The notes beneath the pieces are model-generated. The model ran no database searches. It saw nothing but the letters and a program-made list of their open reading frames with translations, and was not told where the DNA came from. The translations under genes were made by a program, and so were the position numbers. This document shows, in pieces, positions 1-7,987 of a DNA stretch of 64,000 nucleotides (positions within the stretch are counted from its first letter, which is position 1; each line of letters starts with the position of its first letter). The stretch spans positions 29,048 to 93,047 of the forward strand of contig CAIQIR010000037.1 of assembly GCA_903871875.1 (NCBI GenBank). Direction: 5' to 3'. The DNA is from an uncultured Schlesneria sp. (GTDB lineage: Bacteria > Planctomycetota > Planctomycetia > Planctomycetales > Planctomycetaceae).

Positions 1-1162
1 TGGTCTGACCGAACGATTCCATCCCCCACAAGGCATGCAAAATCCGTCGCGCCTGATGATCGGCGGTCTTGCGGATGCTGACAAACAGCAGATTGCGACC
101 AGCCGATGACAGGGGCTGATGAATGTCAACCACTTCGGGCAACAGTCGCTGAAGAAACGGAAGTCGCATCCGATCACCGGCCTGTCCCCGCCACGATTCT
201 TCACTCGGTGGACCGGCGGCGATGATCGCAGGGAAGACCGGATTGGCACGGTGCGTGACGGCAGTGACTTGAATCAGCGGCAATTCGCAGTGCATGTAGC
301 GACCATTGCCACGGGCGAGCGACAGCGGCATGGTCGACTTGGCACCCGCCGCATCGATGTAACCTTCGATGATGATTTCAGCTCCGGCAGGAACCTCAAG
401 CTCATTCGTCCGACAGCGGACCACTTCCAGACTTGATCCCCGTAACGCGCCAGCGAACAATCGAGCGTCAATCAGTTCGGCAAAGGCGGTCGTCAGACCG
501 ATAACCGGATCGCCGCCCAGACTGATCGACACCGGCAAATTGCGGTTCGCTTCCACCGACATTTTCAACAGGGCACTTTGACGCCCCGTGTCGTCGTACC
601 ACCCCAGTTCCTGCGGGCCAGTCACCACCAGCGGAACTTGGCAGTATTCATTGGCCCCCGTCACAGGATGGTTCAGCACCAACTGCCCCGACGTCACGAC
701 CGGATGCGATTCGTCTGGCCAGCTGCGCGGGACCGGCAGATCCCACAGATTGACGTCGCGACCCATCCGCACGACCTGTTGGCACGCAGCGGTCTTGACC
801 AACTTTGGCGCCCACTTCCCCAGTCCCGACGAACTTGAGCCAAGCCTGAGCGAATCGAGCCAACCGCCGGAAGAATCGGCTTGCAAACGCTGGTGGAGAT
901 TTTGCGAAACCTCTTCCAGACTGCGAACACCCAGGCAGCGGCACAATCGACGACGGTTGCCGAGCAGGTTCGTCACGACCGGAATGGTGGTATTCTTCAC
1001 GTGTTCAAACAACAACGCTGGTCCGCCGTCGGACGACGATTTGATGACGCGATCGGTAATCGCGGCCAATTCCAGTGCCGAATCAACCTGAGCGGCAATT
1101 CGCACAAGTTCACCGTTGTCTTGTAACTCGGCGAGAAATTCACCCAGTGACTCGTAGGGCAT
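1..1162 (-). CDS. UbiD-family decarboxylase-like protein, divergent, 3' end outside window
   Basis: An open frame runs from ATG at 1162 to the window edge (387 codons, C-terminus missing). The fold is recognisable as UbiD/Fdc, the prenylated-FMN decarboxylases: an opening similar to MPYESLGEFLAELQDNGELV, an ACQQVV segment near residue 137, PVSISLGGDPV, then LEVPAGAEIIIEGYI. Two hallmark blocks of active family members are not where expected. The block holding the cofactor-binding Arg (YRQQ in E. coli UbiD) reads EYCQVPLVV here, and the EGPYGxxTG catalytic loop is replaced by KSTMPLSLARGNG. It may therefore bind a different cofactor, act on a different substrate, or be inactive. It is transcribed away from the DUF455 gene. 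Family placement is confident; activity is not. Confidence 0.8.
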   Translation of the reverse strand, partial: MPYESLGEFLAELQDNGELVRIAAQVDSALELAAITDRVIKSSSDGGPALLFEHVKNTTIPVVTNLLGNRRRLCRCLGVRSLEEVSQNLHQRLQADSSGGWLDSLRLGSSSSGLGKWAPKLVKTAACQQVVRMGRDVNLWDLPVPRSWPDESHPVVTSGQLVLNHPVTGANEYCQVPLVVTGPQELGWYDDTGRQSALLKMSVEANRNLPVSISLGGDPVIGLTTAFAELIDARLFAGALRGSSLEVVRCRTNELEVPAGAEIIIEGYIDAAGAKSTMPLSLARGNGRYMHCELPLIQVTAVTHRANPVFPAIIAAGPPSEESWRGQAGDRMRLPFLQRLLPEVVDIHQPLSSAGRNLLFVSIRKTADHQARRILHALWGMESFGQT

Positions 1163-1275
1163 GATTTTCCAAAGCAGGCGTGCTGTATTCCAAGGTCGGG
1201 CAGATTGTATAAGGTGTGAGCCGGAAAACCCATTGCGGGTGTTCCAGAACAGACGCTTCAGGGAACAAGACGGTC

Positions 1276-2067
1276 ATGGAACTGCGGACATTTGCCGAAC
1301 AGGTGCTGCTGAGCGAATCGCTGGAAACGAAGTTGCAAAGCCAGCGCGAGCCGTTCACAGACACCGCCCCTGGTGAGGCAACCCGTCTGTCCGAGCCACG
1401 GCGTTCGCCTGACTTGGTGTTCGCCCCGCGTCGAGCCGCGCCCGCCATGCCGCATCCTTCGACGTTTGTGGATCCTCGCAAACGAGCGATCGCACACCAC
1501 ATTTTGGCCAATCATGAACTGCAGGCGCTGGAAGTGATGGCCTGGGTTCTGCTCGCATTCCCCGAAGCGCCCACCGAATTTCGCCGGGGTCTGGCCGCCG
1601 TGATGGCCGACGAGCAACGACATACTCGCATGCATGCCGATCAAGCGGCCGCGCTGGGGATCCGTTTTGGCGAACTACCAGTCAATTGCTACATCTGGAA
1701 GAAGTCACAGCAATTTCAATCCGTGCTCGATTACCTGGCCGGATTACCACTGACGTTCGAGGGCAGGAACCTCGATCATACGCTCGAGTTCGAACGGTAT
1801 TTCGAGGACGCCGGTGACCCCAAGAGTGCCGCGATCATGAAGACCATTCATCGCGATGAGATCCATCATGTCGCGTTCGGACTGGAATGGCTGAAAAGAC
1901 TCAAGCCTGCCGGTCAGTCCGACTGGGACACGTACGTGGCCCACCTGCATTGGCCGCTGCGTCCCGACAAATCGGTCGGCGACACCTTTAACGTTGAGCC
2001 ACGACTCGCAGCGGGCATGTCGCCCGAATTCGTCGAACGACTACGCGCCGATTTCAATAAAGAGTGA
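1276..2067 (+). CDS. DUF455 family ferritin-like protein
   Basis: A 263-residue protein that matches the DUF455 family of ferritin-like di-metal four-helix proteins. The metal-ligand pattern is visible: HE at 80-81 in the first helix, DEQRH with E113 and H116, EFERYFE near 171-177, and DEIHH with E195 and H198. Two E-x-x-H pairs plus isolated Glu residues are what a di-iron or di-manganese carboxylate site needs. The reaction is unknown for the family; some members lie next to tRNA-modifying or oxidative-stress genes. ATG 1276 was chosen because the 20 residues before it (from 1216) look non-coding and the family normally starts with an MELRxFAE-like segment. It stands alone, divergent from the UbiD-like gene 113 bp away, so the two may share a promoter region. 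Confidence 0.85.
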   Translation: MELRTFAEQVLLSESLETKLQSQREPFTDTAPGEATRLSEPRRSPDLVFAPRRAAPAMPHPSTFVDPRKRAIAHHILANHELQALEVMAWVLLAFPEAPTEFRRGLAAVMADEQRHTRMHADQAAALGIRFGELPVNCYIWKKSQQFQSVLDYLAGLPLTFEGRNLDHTLEFERYFEDAGDPKSAAIMKTIHRDEIHHVAFGLEWLKRLKPAGQSDWDTYVAHLHWPLRPDKSVGDTFNVEPRLAAGMSPEFVERLRADFNKE

Positions 2068-2104
2068 TCCACGCCAAGAATATTCTGGGCGTCTGCATCG
2101 CCAT

Positions 2105-3472
2105 TCATGCACTCTTGCGGATCGATTCCGCCGAATCACCCAGGATTCGATCGAGACTGGTAATCAATTGTTGCGGGTGCGATCGGGACACTCGATCGTC
2201 GACTTCGATGGCATTGCCCTGTTCGTCGTCTGTCGACATCAGGCTAATCACTTTGACTCCTTGGGTTCGGCGAAATTGATCGAACGCCTCGGCCATCGCC
2301 GAAGAAGCGGTGGAACTGACCAGCACGGCATTCAAATCAGAAGTCTGCTCGAGAATCTCGAGACCTTGTTCCAGCGATTCGGCTTCCAGAGATTGATAGC
2401 CGGCCGATCTCACGGCCATGCCAATCAAGTGCCGGAAGAACAGCGACTCTTCGACGATCAAAACACGATAGGAATGGAACGCCGCTTCCGAGATCTCGAA
2501 TTCGGCAGCGAGCAAGGCGGATTCATCGACCGACAAAATCGTCGCTGGTTGGTCGGAAAAAATCGACTCCAAGTCGGGGAAATCAACCGCAACACGCTCT
2601 TCCGTCGCGGCCTGATCTTCCATGAGGTCTGCGAGCAGTTCCTCATGTGTGGCTGGCAATTCCCAGGGATCGAACAGATCTTCGGCCGTGGAAGTTCCGG
2701 CTGTCGTCGATTTCTGCACAATTTCCTCGACCAATTTGCGAGTAGCTTGTGCGAGATGTTCCAGCCGAGACGTCGTGGTGACGTAAGGCGATTCATCCCT
2801 CAGCATTCGAGCATGCAAATGATGGCACGTCTCGTCGATCTTCACGACAAACTGTTCCAGCATCGTGAGCAGCGGCGGATCCACTTCGATGACAGCGGTT
2901 GTGATTTCAGTCTGCTGAGGGACCGTCGATAAATCAGTAACGACATCCACAGCAGGCACCATCAATATCGAATCGTCTTCCGCAATGGTGTCAACGGTGG
3001 CTGTGTCAATGATCGCGGCGTGAATGATGGCCGTCTCGATCGCCGGGACCTCAACCGTTAGCTCCTCCGGCGCACACCAGTCGGCTTGAACGGCATGACG
3101 TTCAAGTCGCACCACAGCTCCAAGGTCGGCAAACGGCGGCTCTTCTCGCGTAGCTTCGATCCCCAGCAACAATTCTTGCAGACATCCGACCCCCAGCGTG
3201 ACATCGCTCAAACGATCCGCCGTGAACTCTAAGTTTTTGGCGCAGAATCGTTCTAACAATTGTTCTAAAGCCAGGCTGGTGCGAGACAGGCACCTGAAAC
3301 CAAAATCGTCGGCGGTCGCCCAGAGTGATTGCAAACCGCCGATCAAATCGACCATGGCCGCCTGCTCGTGTGCAGCGGCAGGCCAATTCGACAGCCACTG
3401 ATGGAACCGTCCAATCAGACTCCAACCGTCATCCAGGAAAAACTCGATACGAGCCTGGTCCATCTGCAACAT
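2105..3472 (-). CDS. CheA-like protein with degenerate Hpt-like and receiver-like domains
   Basis: About 455 residues from ATG 3472 (the frame stays open to a GTG at 3688, but that extension is rich in Arg/Gly/Pro and looks non-coding; ATG 3463 is another option). Residues 4-110 are helical and resemble the CheA P1 (Hpt) domain, but the phospho-accepting His is not found in the expected place. A long acidic Thr/Val-rich linker follows, with a second helical segment around 195-260. Residues 336-440 follow the CheY pattern (YRVLIVEESLFFRHLIGMA), yet the phospho-acceptor Asp is Ser in VLVSST and the acidic pair is EE. No kinase core (P4) is present. It could be a scaffold or decoy in a signalling complex. 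No other chemotaxis gene lies nearby. Domain calls are by eye. Confidence 0.6.
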   Translation of the reverse strand: MLQMDQARIEFFLDDGWSLIGRFHQWLSNWPAAAHEQAAMVDLIGGLQSLWATADDFGFRCLSRTSLALEQLLERFCAKNLEFTADRLSDVTLGVGCLQELLLGIEATREEPPFADLGAVVRLERHAVQADWCAPEELTVEVPAIETAIIHAAIIDTATVDTIAEDDSILMVPAVDVVTDLSTVPQQTEITTAVIEVDPPLLTMLEQFVVKIDETCHHLHARMLRDESPYVTTTSRLEHLAQATRKLVEEIVQKSTTAGTSTAEDLFDPWELPATHEELLADLMEDQAATEERVAVDFPDLESIFSDQPATILSVDESALLAAEFEISEAAFHSYRVLIVEESLFFRHLIGMAVRSAGYQSLEAESLEQGLEILEQTSDLNAVLVSSTASSAMAEAFDQFRRTQGVKVISLMSTDDEQGNAIEVDDRVSRSHPQQLITSLDRILGDSAESIRKSA

Positions 3473-3770
3473 AGCCCCCCCGCCAGCAGCGCCTGGCTGA
3501 TATTCGACGCGATCTCCGATCCGGCCGATTATGCCGGAGGAAGGATCTGCGCAAGCAATTCTCTTGGGGGGATATCGACCGCCGGTTCTCGGAAAATTGA
3601 ACCCGAGTTCCCGACGAGAGAGACCCACGATCCGCACCAGCGACCGAATTGTCTGTCGGTTGCCTCGACGGAGGTCGCAATCTTCCACCCGAAAGAGACA
3701 TAGGCCAATTGGTTACCTAGGCCTTCTTTGACCAAATAAACCGCCGCAAGTTCAGCGGCCAACGAAGAAA

Positions 3771-4409
3771 TTATTCGTGGGCTCGATGAGTATTAAATGC
3801 ACGATCGCCGGCATCCCCCAATCCAGGAACGATGAACTTCCTTGTATTCAAGTCGGGATCAATTGCACAAACGAACAGCTGCAGATCAGGAAATTGAGCC
3901 GTGACCGCTTCCACTCCCGCGCTGGCGGCAATCACCGAGAGCAGCTTGATCTTGGGAACGCCCCAATCCTGCAGCGTTTCAATGGCGGCGATGGCCGAAC
4001 CGCCCGTCGCCAGCATCGGGTCAAGCACCATCGCAACATCGACCGGTCCCGACGGAGGAATCTTGCAGTAATACTGGACCGGCAGGGCCGTGGCTTCATC
4101 ACGGTAGATCCCCAGATGCCACACTTCCGCGTCAGGAATCAAATCCAGGATCGGATCGACCATTCCCAACCCGGCTCGCAGAATGGGAACCAGCGCAATC
4201 ACCGACTTCACTTCCGCCCCGGTGGTGGTCGTTAACGGCGTATCGACCTCGATTTCGCGGACATCCAAATCCTGAGTCGCAACATATGCCAGCAGGCTCG
4301 AAAGTCGCTGTAGCCCGTTACGAAATCCCGCCGCAGAAGTTTTTTGATCTCGCAGCCGCGTCAAATGATGCCGCACCAACGGATGAGAGACTTGAACCAC
4401 GCTCGCCAT
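3771..4409 (-). CDS. upp: Uracil phosphoribosyltransferase
   Basis: A 212-residue cytosolic enzyme that salvages uracil: uracil + PRPP gives UMP + PPi. Length and motifs match UPRT. The PRPP-binding loop VLDPMLATGGSA is at 128-139, the ILRAGLGM substrate segment at 76-83, and the C-terminal uracil-recognition stretch VPGLGDAGDRAF is intact. The N-terminal VSHPLVRHHLTRLRD is also family-typical. It starts at ATG 4409. The epimerase-like gene 4476-5507 lies 66 bp upstream on the same strand, so the two could be cotranscribed, though no functional link is obvious. Confident call. Confidence 0.96.
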   Translation of the reverse strand: MASVVQVSHPLVRHHLTRLRDQKTSAAGFRNGLQRLSSLLAYVATQDLDVREIEVDTPLTTTTGAEVKSVIALVPILRAGLGMVDPILDLIPDAEVWHLGIYRDEATALPVQYYCKIPPSGPVDVAMVLDPMLATGGSAIAAIETLQDWGVPKIKLLSVIAASAGVEAVTAQFPDLQLFVCAIDPDLNTRKFIVPGLGDAGDRAFNTHRAHE

Positions 4410-4475
4410 AGAATCCCCTTCACTGAATCGAAACGCGAACTAGCGTACGAAACCTGCCCCGCCAACAACAGGATC

Positions 4476-5507
4476 TCACACGTCCTGCGAGGTCGATCGA
4501 GGAACTCGAGTCCCGTCGGCGTCCTGTACAGGCCATTGGTCGGAAGCCGCACTTTCAGCGAGCGAATTCTTCAGAAGGTGACTGAGGGCCGCGCCGAGTT
4601 CAGGGAATCGAAACTCGAATTGCTCGTCTTGAAGCCGCTTCGAAACGACATACCGCCCAAAGAGCGCGAGTTCCGGGTCTGTTCGCAACAACCAGGCCGC
4701 CCCCAGTCGAACCATCCATGAAAATGTCGGCAGCCCGATTGGCATCCCAACAGCTTGCCGCAATTCACGCATGAAGACTCGCTGCGAGACCGGATTGGGA
4801 GATGACGCAATGTACTCACCCTCCACACCCGGATTTGTAAGTGCCCGTTCAAACAGGCGGTTCATATCCGTTTCATGGATCCAACTCATCCCCTGTGTGC
4901 CAGATGCGACGGTGCCGCCTAGTCCCAACCTGACGAGCGTCCGTAGTCGCGCAAGCGCACCGCCGCCTGCACCCCGATCACGACCGATCACAAAGCTCGT
5001 TCGCAGGATCACCCGGCGCTGTGAGGGCAGAACGCTCGACCGGAACTCGTTTTCCCAGGCCCGTCCGATGAAGGGCGCAAAACCGCAACCGAAGGGCGAT
5101 TCCTCGGAACAAACAATCTGCGGAGGATCCCCATAGATGTGCGCTGTGCTCATTTGCACCCACACAGGCGGAGGGGATTCGACCGAGCGGACAGCGAGAC
5201 CCAGAACGCGTGTCGCTTCCACTCGCGAACGGAGAATCTCGTCCTGATGATCGGGAGTCTTGATGCAATCGACGCTGCGTCCCGTCAGATTGACCAATCC
5301 CATGGCACCATCCAATTCCCGCTGCCACGGCCCCAACGTTCGGGCGTCCCAACTGACGTGTCTCCAAGGCCCACTCGGTCTCGGCGGATGGCGAGAAACG
5401 ATCACAACCGAGTGTCCCAAGGCCGTCAAATGGGTGGCCAGTGACACTCCCAAAAAGCCGCTGCCACCCGCGATGACAATTGGTCCCTGTTTTGGATTGC
5501 CTAACAT
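4476..5507 (-). CDS. TIGR01777-type epimerase/SDR39U1-like protein
   Basis: A 343-residue atypical short-chain dehydrogenase of the TIGR01777/YfcH/SDR39U1 group. The NAD(P)-binding GGSGFLG is at 14-20. Family signatures follow: [19 protein letters not shown], then [12 protein letters not shown], the MSTAHIYGD segment, and [10 protein letters not shown]. The usual C-terminal block that reads roughly VxPxRLLxxGFxFxxP is here [17 protein letters not shown]. The enzymatic role of this group is not established; members are often found near cell-division or haem genes. It starts at ATG 5507, and 66 bp separate its stop from the upp start on the same strand. Confidence 0.88.
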   Translation of the reverse strand: MLGNPKQGPIVIAGGSGFLGVSLATHLTALGHSVVIVSRHPPRPSGPWRHVSWDARTLGPWQRELDGAMGLVNLTGRSVDCIKTPDHQDEILRSRVEATRVLGLAVRSVESPPPVWVQMSTAHIYGDPPQIVCSEESPFGCGFAPFIGRAWENEFRSSVLPSQRRVILRTSFVIGRDRGAGGGALARLRTLVRLGLGGTVASGTQGMSWIHETDMNRLFERALTNPGVEGEYIASSPNPVSQRVFMRELRQAVGMPIGLPTFSWMVRLGAAWLLRTDPELALFGRYVVSKRLQDEQFEFRFPELGAALSHLLKNSLAESAASDQWPVQDADGTRVPRSTSQDV

Positions 5508-5812
5508 CGAATGAGCCTCAAACTTACGGTCGCAAATGTTCCTCTGCGATTACCCCGTTGAGCCCATCGAAATTTAACGAACGATTCCTGGACTCGTGCC
5601 GACTACTGGTTTCTGACAAACCGGTCTAAGTCCACGAAGCGACGAGATGAGAATTGGGCGAGGCCCGACTTCTGCTCCAACCGCCAGCTCAGAAATGTGT
5701 TCGAACGGATTAAAAACCGCTCATTTCTCGTTCCGAATCAGCCAAAACCGCTCTGGAAAAGCAAAACGGGAAGTGCCTCGTGATCGGGGCGTTTATGCGT
5801 TATCATAATGGG
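5508..5812. other. Divergent intergenic region before obg
   Basis: This 305-bp gap separates the minus-strand epimerase-like gene from plus-strand obg, so promoters for both should lie here. An inverted repeat GGTTT-CTGAC-AAACC is seen near 5609-5623. The segment just before the obg start is AT-rich (TTATCATAAT near 5799-5808), but it is too close to the ATG to be a confident -10 box for that start. No small ORF or RNA gene is recognised. Confidence 0.4.
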
Positions 5813-6814
5813 ATGTTCGTCGATCAAGTGACTATTTATTGTAAAGCAGGGGATGGCGGTCCGGGCTCATGCAGCTTTCGGCGCGAAGCCCATGTTCCGC
5901 GCGGTGGTCCCGATGGGGGTGATGGTGGCCGGGGTGGCCACGTCATTATCGAAGCGGACGAGAATGTCAGCAGCCTGGTCCACCTGGTCGGTGTGCGCCA
6001 TTGGAATGCCGATAACGGTGAGCCGGGGCATCCGACACTCAAAGGCGGCCGGATGGGGGAAGACACGGTGATTCGTGTGCCTCCTGGTACGATCATTCGT
6101 GATGCCGGACGTGGATTCATCCTGAAAGATTTGATCGAACATGGCGAGCGAATCATCATCGCCAAGGCGGGCGAGGGCGGCAGAGGGAACGTCAAGTTCA
6201 TGTCGTCCACCAACCGCGCCCCCCGTGAATTCGGTCCGGGTGAGGCGGGCGAACAGCGCGATGTGGTTCTCGAACTGAAGGTCATCGCCGATGTCGGACT
6301 GATCGGCAAGCCGAACGCCGGTAAGTCGACACTCCTCAGCCGGCTTTCTCGAGCGACCCCGGAAATTGCCAACTACCCGTTCACGACCAAGTACCCCAAC
6401 CTGGGAATCGTTCGCGTGGGACAGGAACGCCAGTTCGTCCTGGCGGATATTCCCGGACTGATCGAGGGGGCTCATGCCGGTGTGGGGTTAGGGCACGAAT
6501 TCCTGAAACATGTCGAACGCACCAAGATGTTTATTCACCTGGTGGAACCGGACCCGGACGATCAAACGGATCCAATCGAAAACTATCTCAACATTCGTGA
6601 AGAGCTGCGGCTGTACGACGAAGAGTTGTCCCTACGTCCCGAGATCATCTGCGTTACGAAATGCGAATTGGCCGATGCCGACGCGCTGGCCGAATTGCTG
6701 CAAGAACAGGTCGGCCGTCCCGTGCTCAAGATTTCGTCGGTGGCCGGCAAAGGCCTGCCGCAACTCTTGCAGCAAACGATCAAGCTGCTGGATGAACTCC
6801 AGCAGCCGGTCTAA
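5813..6814 (+). CDS. obg: GTPase Obg/CgtA
   Basis: A 333-residue essential GTPase of the OBG family, which associates with the 50S subunit and acts in late ribosome assembly and growth control. The glycine-rich Obg fold fills residues 1-158 (GDGGPGSCSFRRE, GGPDGGDGGRGGHV). The G domain follows: G1 GKPNAGKS 165-172, switch-I YPFTTKYPNLG 188-198, G3 DIPG 212-215. G4 is TKCE at 282-285 in place of the usual NKxD, and G5 is ISSVAGKG in place of a SA motif. The optional C-terminal OCT domain is absent, as in many bacteria. ATG 5813 gives the canonical MFVDQVTI start; an upstream in-frame start at 5780 adds 11 unlikely residues. Confidence 0.95.
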   Translation: MFVDQVTIYCKAGDGGPGSCSFRREAHVPRGGPDGGDGGRGGHVIIEADENVSSLVHLVGVRHWNADNGEPGHPTLKGGRMGEDTVIRVPPGTIIRDAGRGFILKDLIEHGERIIIAKAGEGGRGNVKFMSSTNRAPREFGPGEAGEQRDVVLELKVIADVGLIGKPNAGKSTLLSRLSRATPEIANYPFTTKYPNLGIVRVGQERQFVLADIPGLIEGAHAGVGLGHEFLKHVERTKMFIHLVEPDPDDQTDPIENYLNIREELRLYDEELSLRPEIICVTKCELADADALAELLQEQVGRPVLKISSVAGKGLPQLLQQTIKLLDELQQPV

Positions 6815-6915
6815 ACCGCCCCGCGATTCTCGCGACGCATTGAGATGAACAACGGCAGCTTTGCGCCATCGCGGTCGAGCCGGCAAGAGGCAACCGAGCG
6901 TCTTCGAGACCACTG

Positions 6916-7704
6916 CTACCGGCTGGTATGAATCCGCAGACCGTAGCTGTACGGGTAGTACGGTGGATCTCCGTAACCGTAGCCGTTGTACCCCGGATAA
7001 CCATATCCGTAGCCATAGTTCGAGCTGGCGCTGTACGGGTGCACGTACGTCGTCCCGCGTTGGATCACTGTGGGACGCATTTGATTGAACAGCAATTCCA
7101 TCGTGGCGTCGTGACGATAGCTGGGATACGCGTTGTACTCGACCCGGTTGAACGGAATCGAAAAATAGATGTCTCGGTAAAGCGCGGTCTGCGGAATCAC
7201 GACCGGTGGTCGCGGTTCGTAGTCTGGCAATTTCGGGGTAATAATCGGCAAGCGGCAATTCGGACAGGGCGTGGGCGCCGAATTGATGACCGCGGGTGAA
7301 TTCGCGGCAGCAGGTGCAGGAGGAATTGGCAACGCGTCCGTCGTGGTTTTCAGCTCTACCGGGGCAGTCACCGCGGGAACCGTTTCGGGTGTCGGCTGTG
7401 GAGCGACAGCAGGTTGCGTGGCCGGGGCCGGTTGTGGCGATGCTTCGTCAGCGGTGAACGAAATCGGCCGAATGATAACCCGATTTTCGGAAGTTGGGCG
7501 GTCGCCAGAATTCACGGGAGCCGCAGGAACAACCTGCTTTTTTACTGGAGTTCGCGGCGGCGCGTCGGGCGATTTTCGCGGCGTAATCGTGACCGTCCAG
7601 TCATCAAACCGATAAACGACACTCTCACCAGCCCATGCACTCAACGATCCTGAACACAGCACCAAACTGGCAACTGTTAACTGCTTCAATGTCCGTTTCA
7701 TCAT
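6916..7704 (-). CDS. Secreted Pro-rich, Tyr/Gly-tailed protein of unknown function
   Basis: About 262 residues. An N-terminal signal peptide (MKRTLKQLTVASLVLCSG..SAWA) precedes a low-complexity Pro/Ala/Val/Thr-rich region at roughly 45-155, a CPNC pair, and a C-terminal tail with Tyr-Gly repeats (YGYGYGYPGYNGYGYG). The composition fits a cell-surface or envelope protein; the Tyr/Gly tail resembles structural or adhesive low-complexity tails. No enzyme family is recognised. ATG 7704 has an AGGTG ribosome-binding site five bases upstream; ATG 7701 is the alternative. It is convergent with obg (about 100 bp between the stops). Confidence 0.7.
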   Translation of the reverse strand: MMKRTLKQLTVASLVLCSGSLSAWAGESVVYRFDDWTVTITPRKSPDAPPRTPVKKQVVPAAPVNSGDRPTSENRVIIRPISFTADEASPQPAPATQPAVAPQPTPETVPAVTAPVELKTTTDALPIPPAPAAANSPAVINSAPTPCPNCRLPIITPKLPDYEPRPPVVIPQTALYRDIYFSIPFNRVEYNAYPSYRHDATMELLFNQMRPTVIQRGTTYVHPYSASSNYGYGYGYPGYNGYGYGDPPYYPYSYGLRIHTSR

Positions 7705-7987
7705 TTTCACCTGACTTTCCACCGCTTTCCGTCACGCCATCGTGATCGATCAATCACATTCTCTGAATGACGCTAAGTGCTGAGGGGGACCGTTGTCGAG
7801 AGGCTGTTTTGATTCTGACGAAAAACTTCTCGACTTGGCTTCACCAGCACGTCGTTTTCGTCAAAAACCGACCTGGAATGCTGATTTCAGTGGATCAGCG
7901 AGCGGAACCGGTGTGATGAAGATTGGTGCGTGGCACTGCGACTCGGGCCGCAATTGGCCGCGATGGCGCCACGTTGCCGTACCGGCG

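Noticed and set aside
1994..2932. 312-codon plus-strand ORF
   Set aside because: It is antisense to the CheA-like gene, and its Arg/His/Phe-rich translation has no domain pattern.
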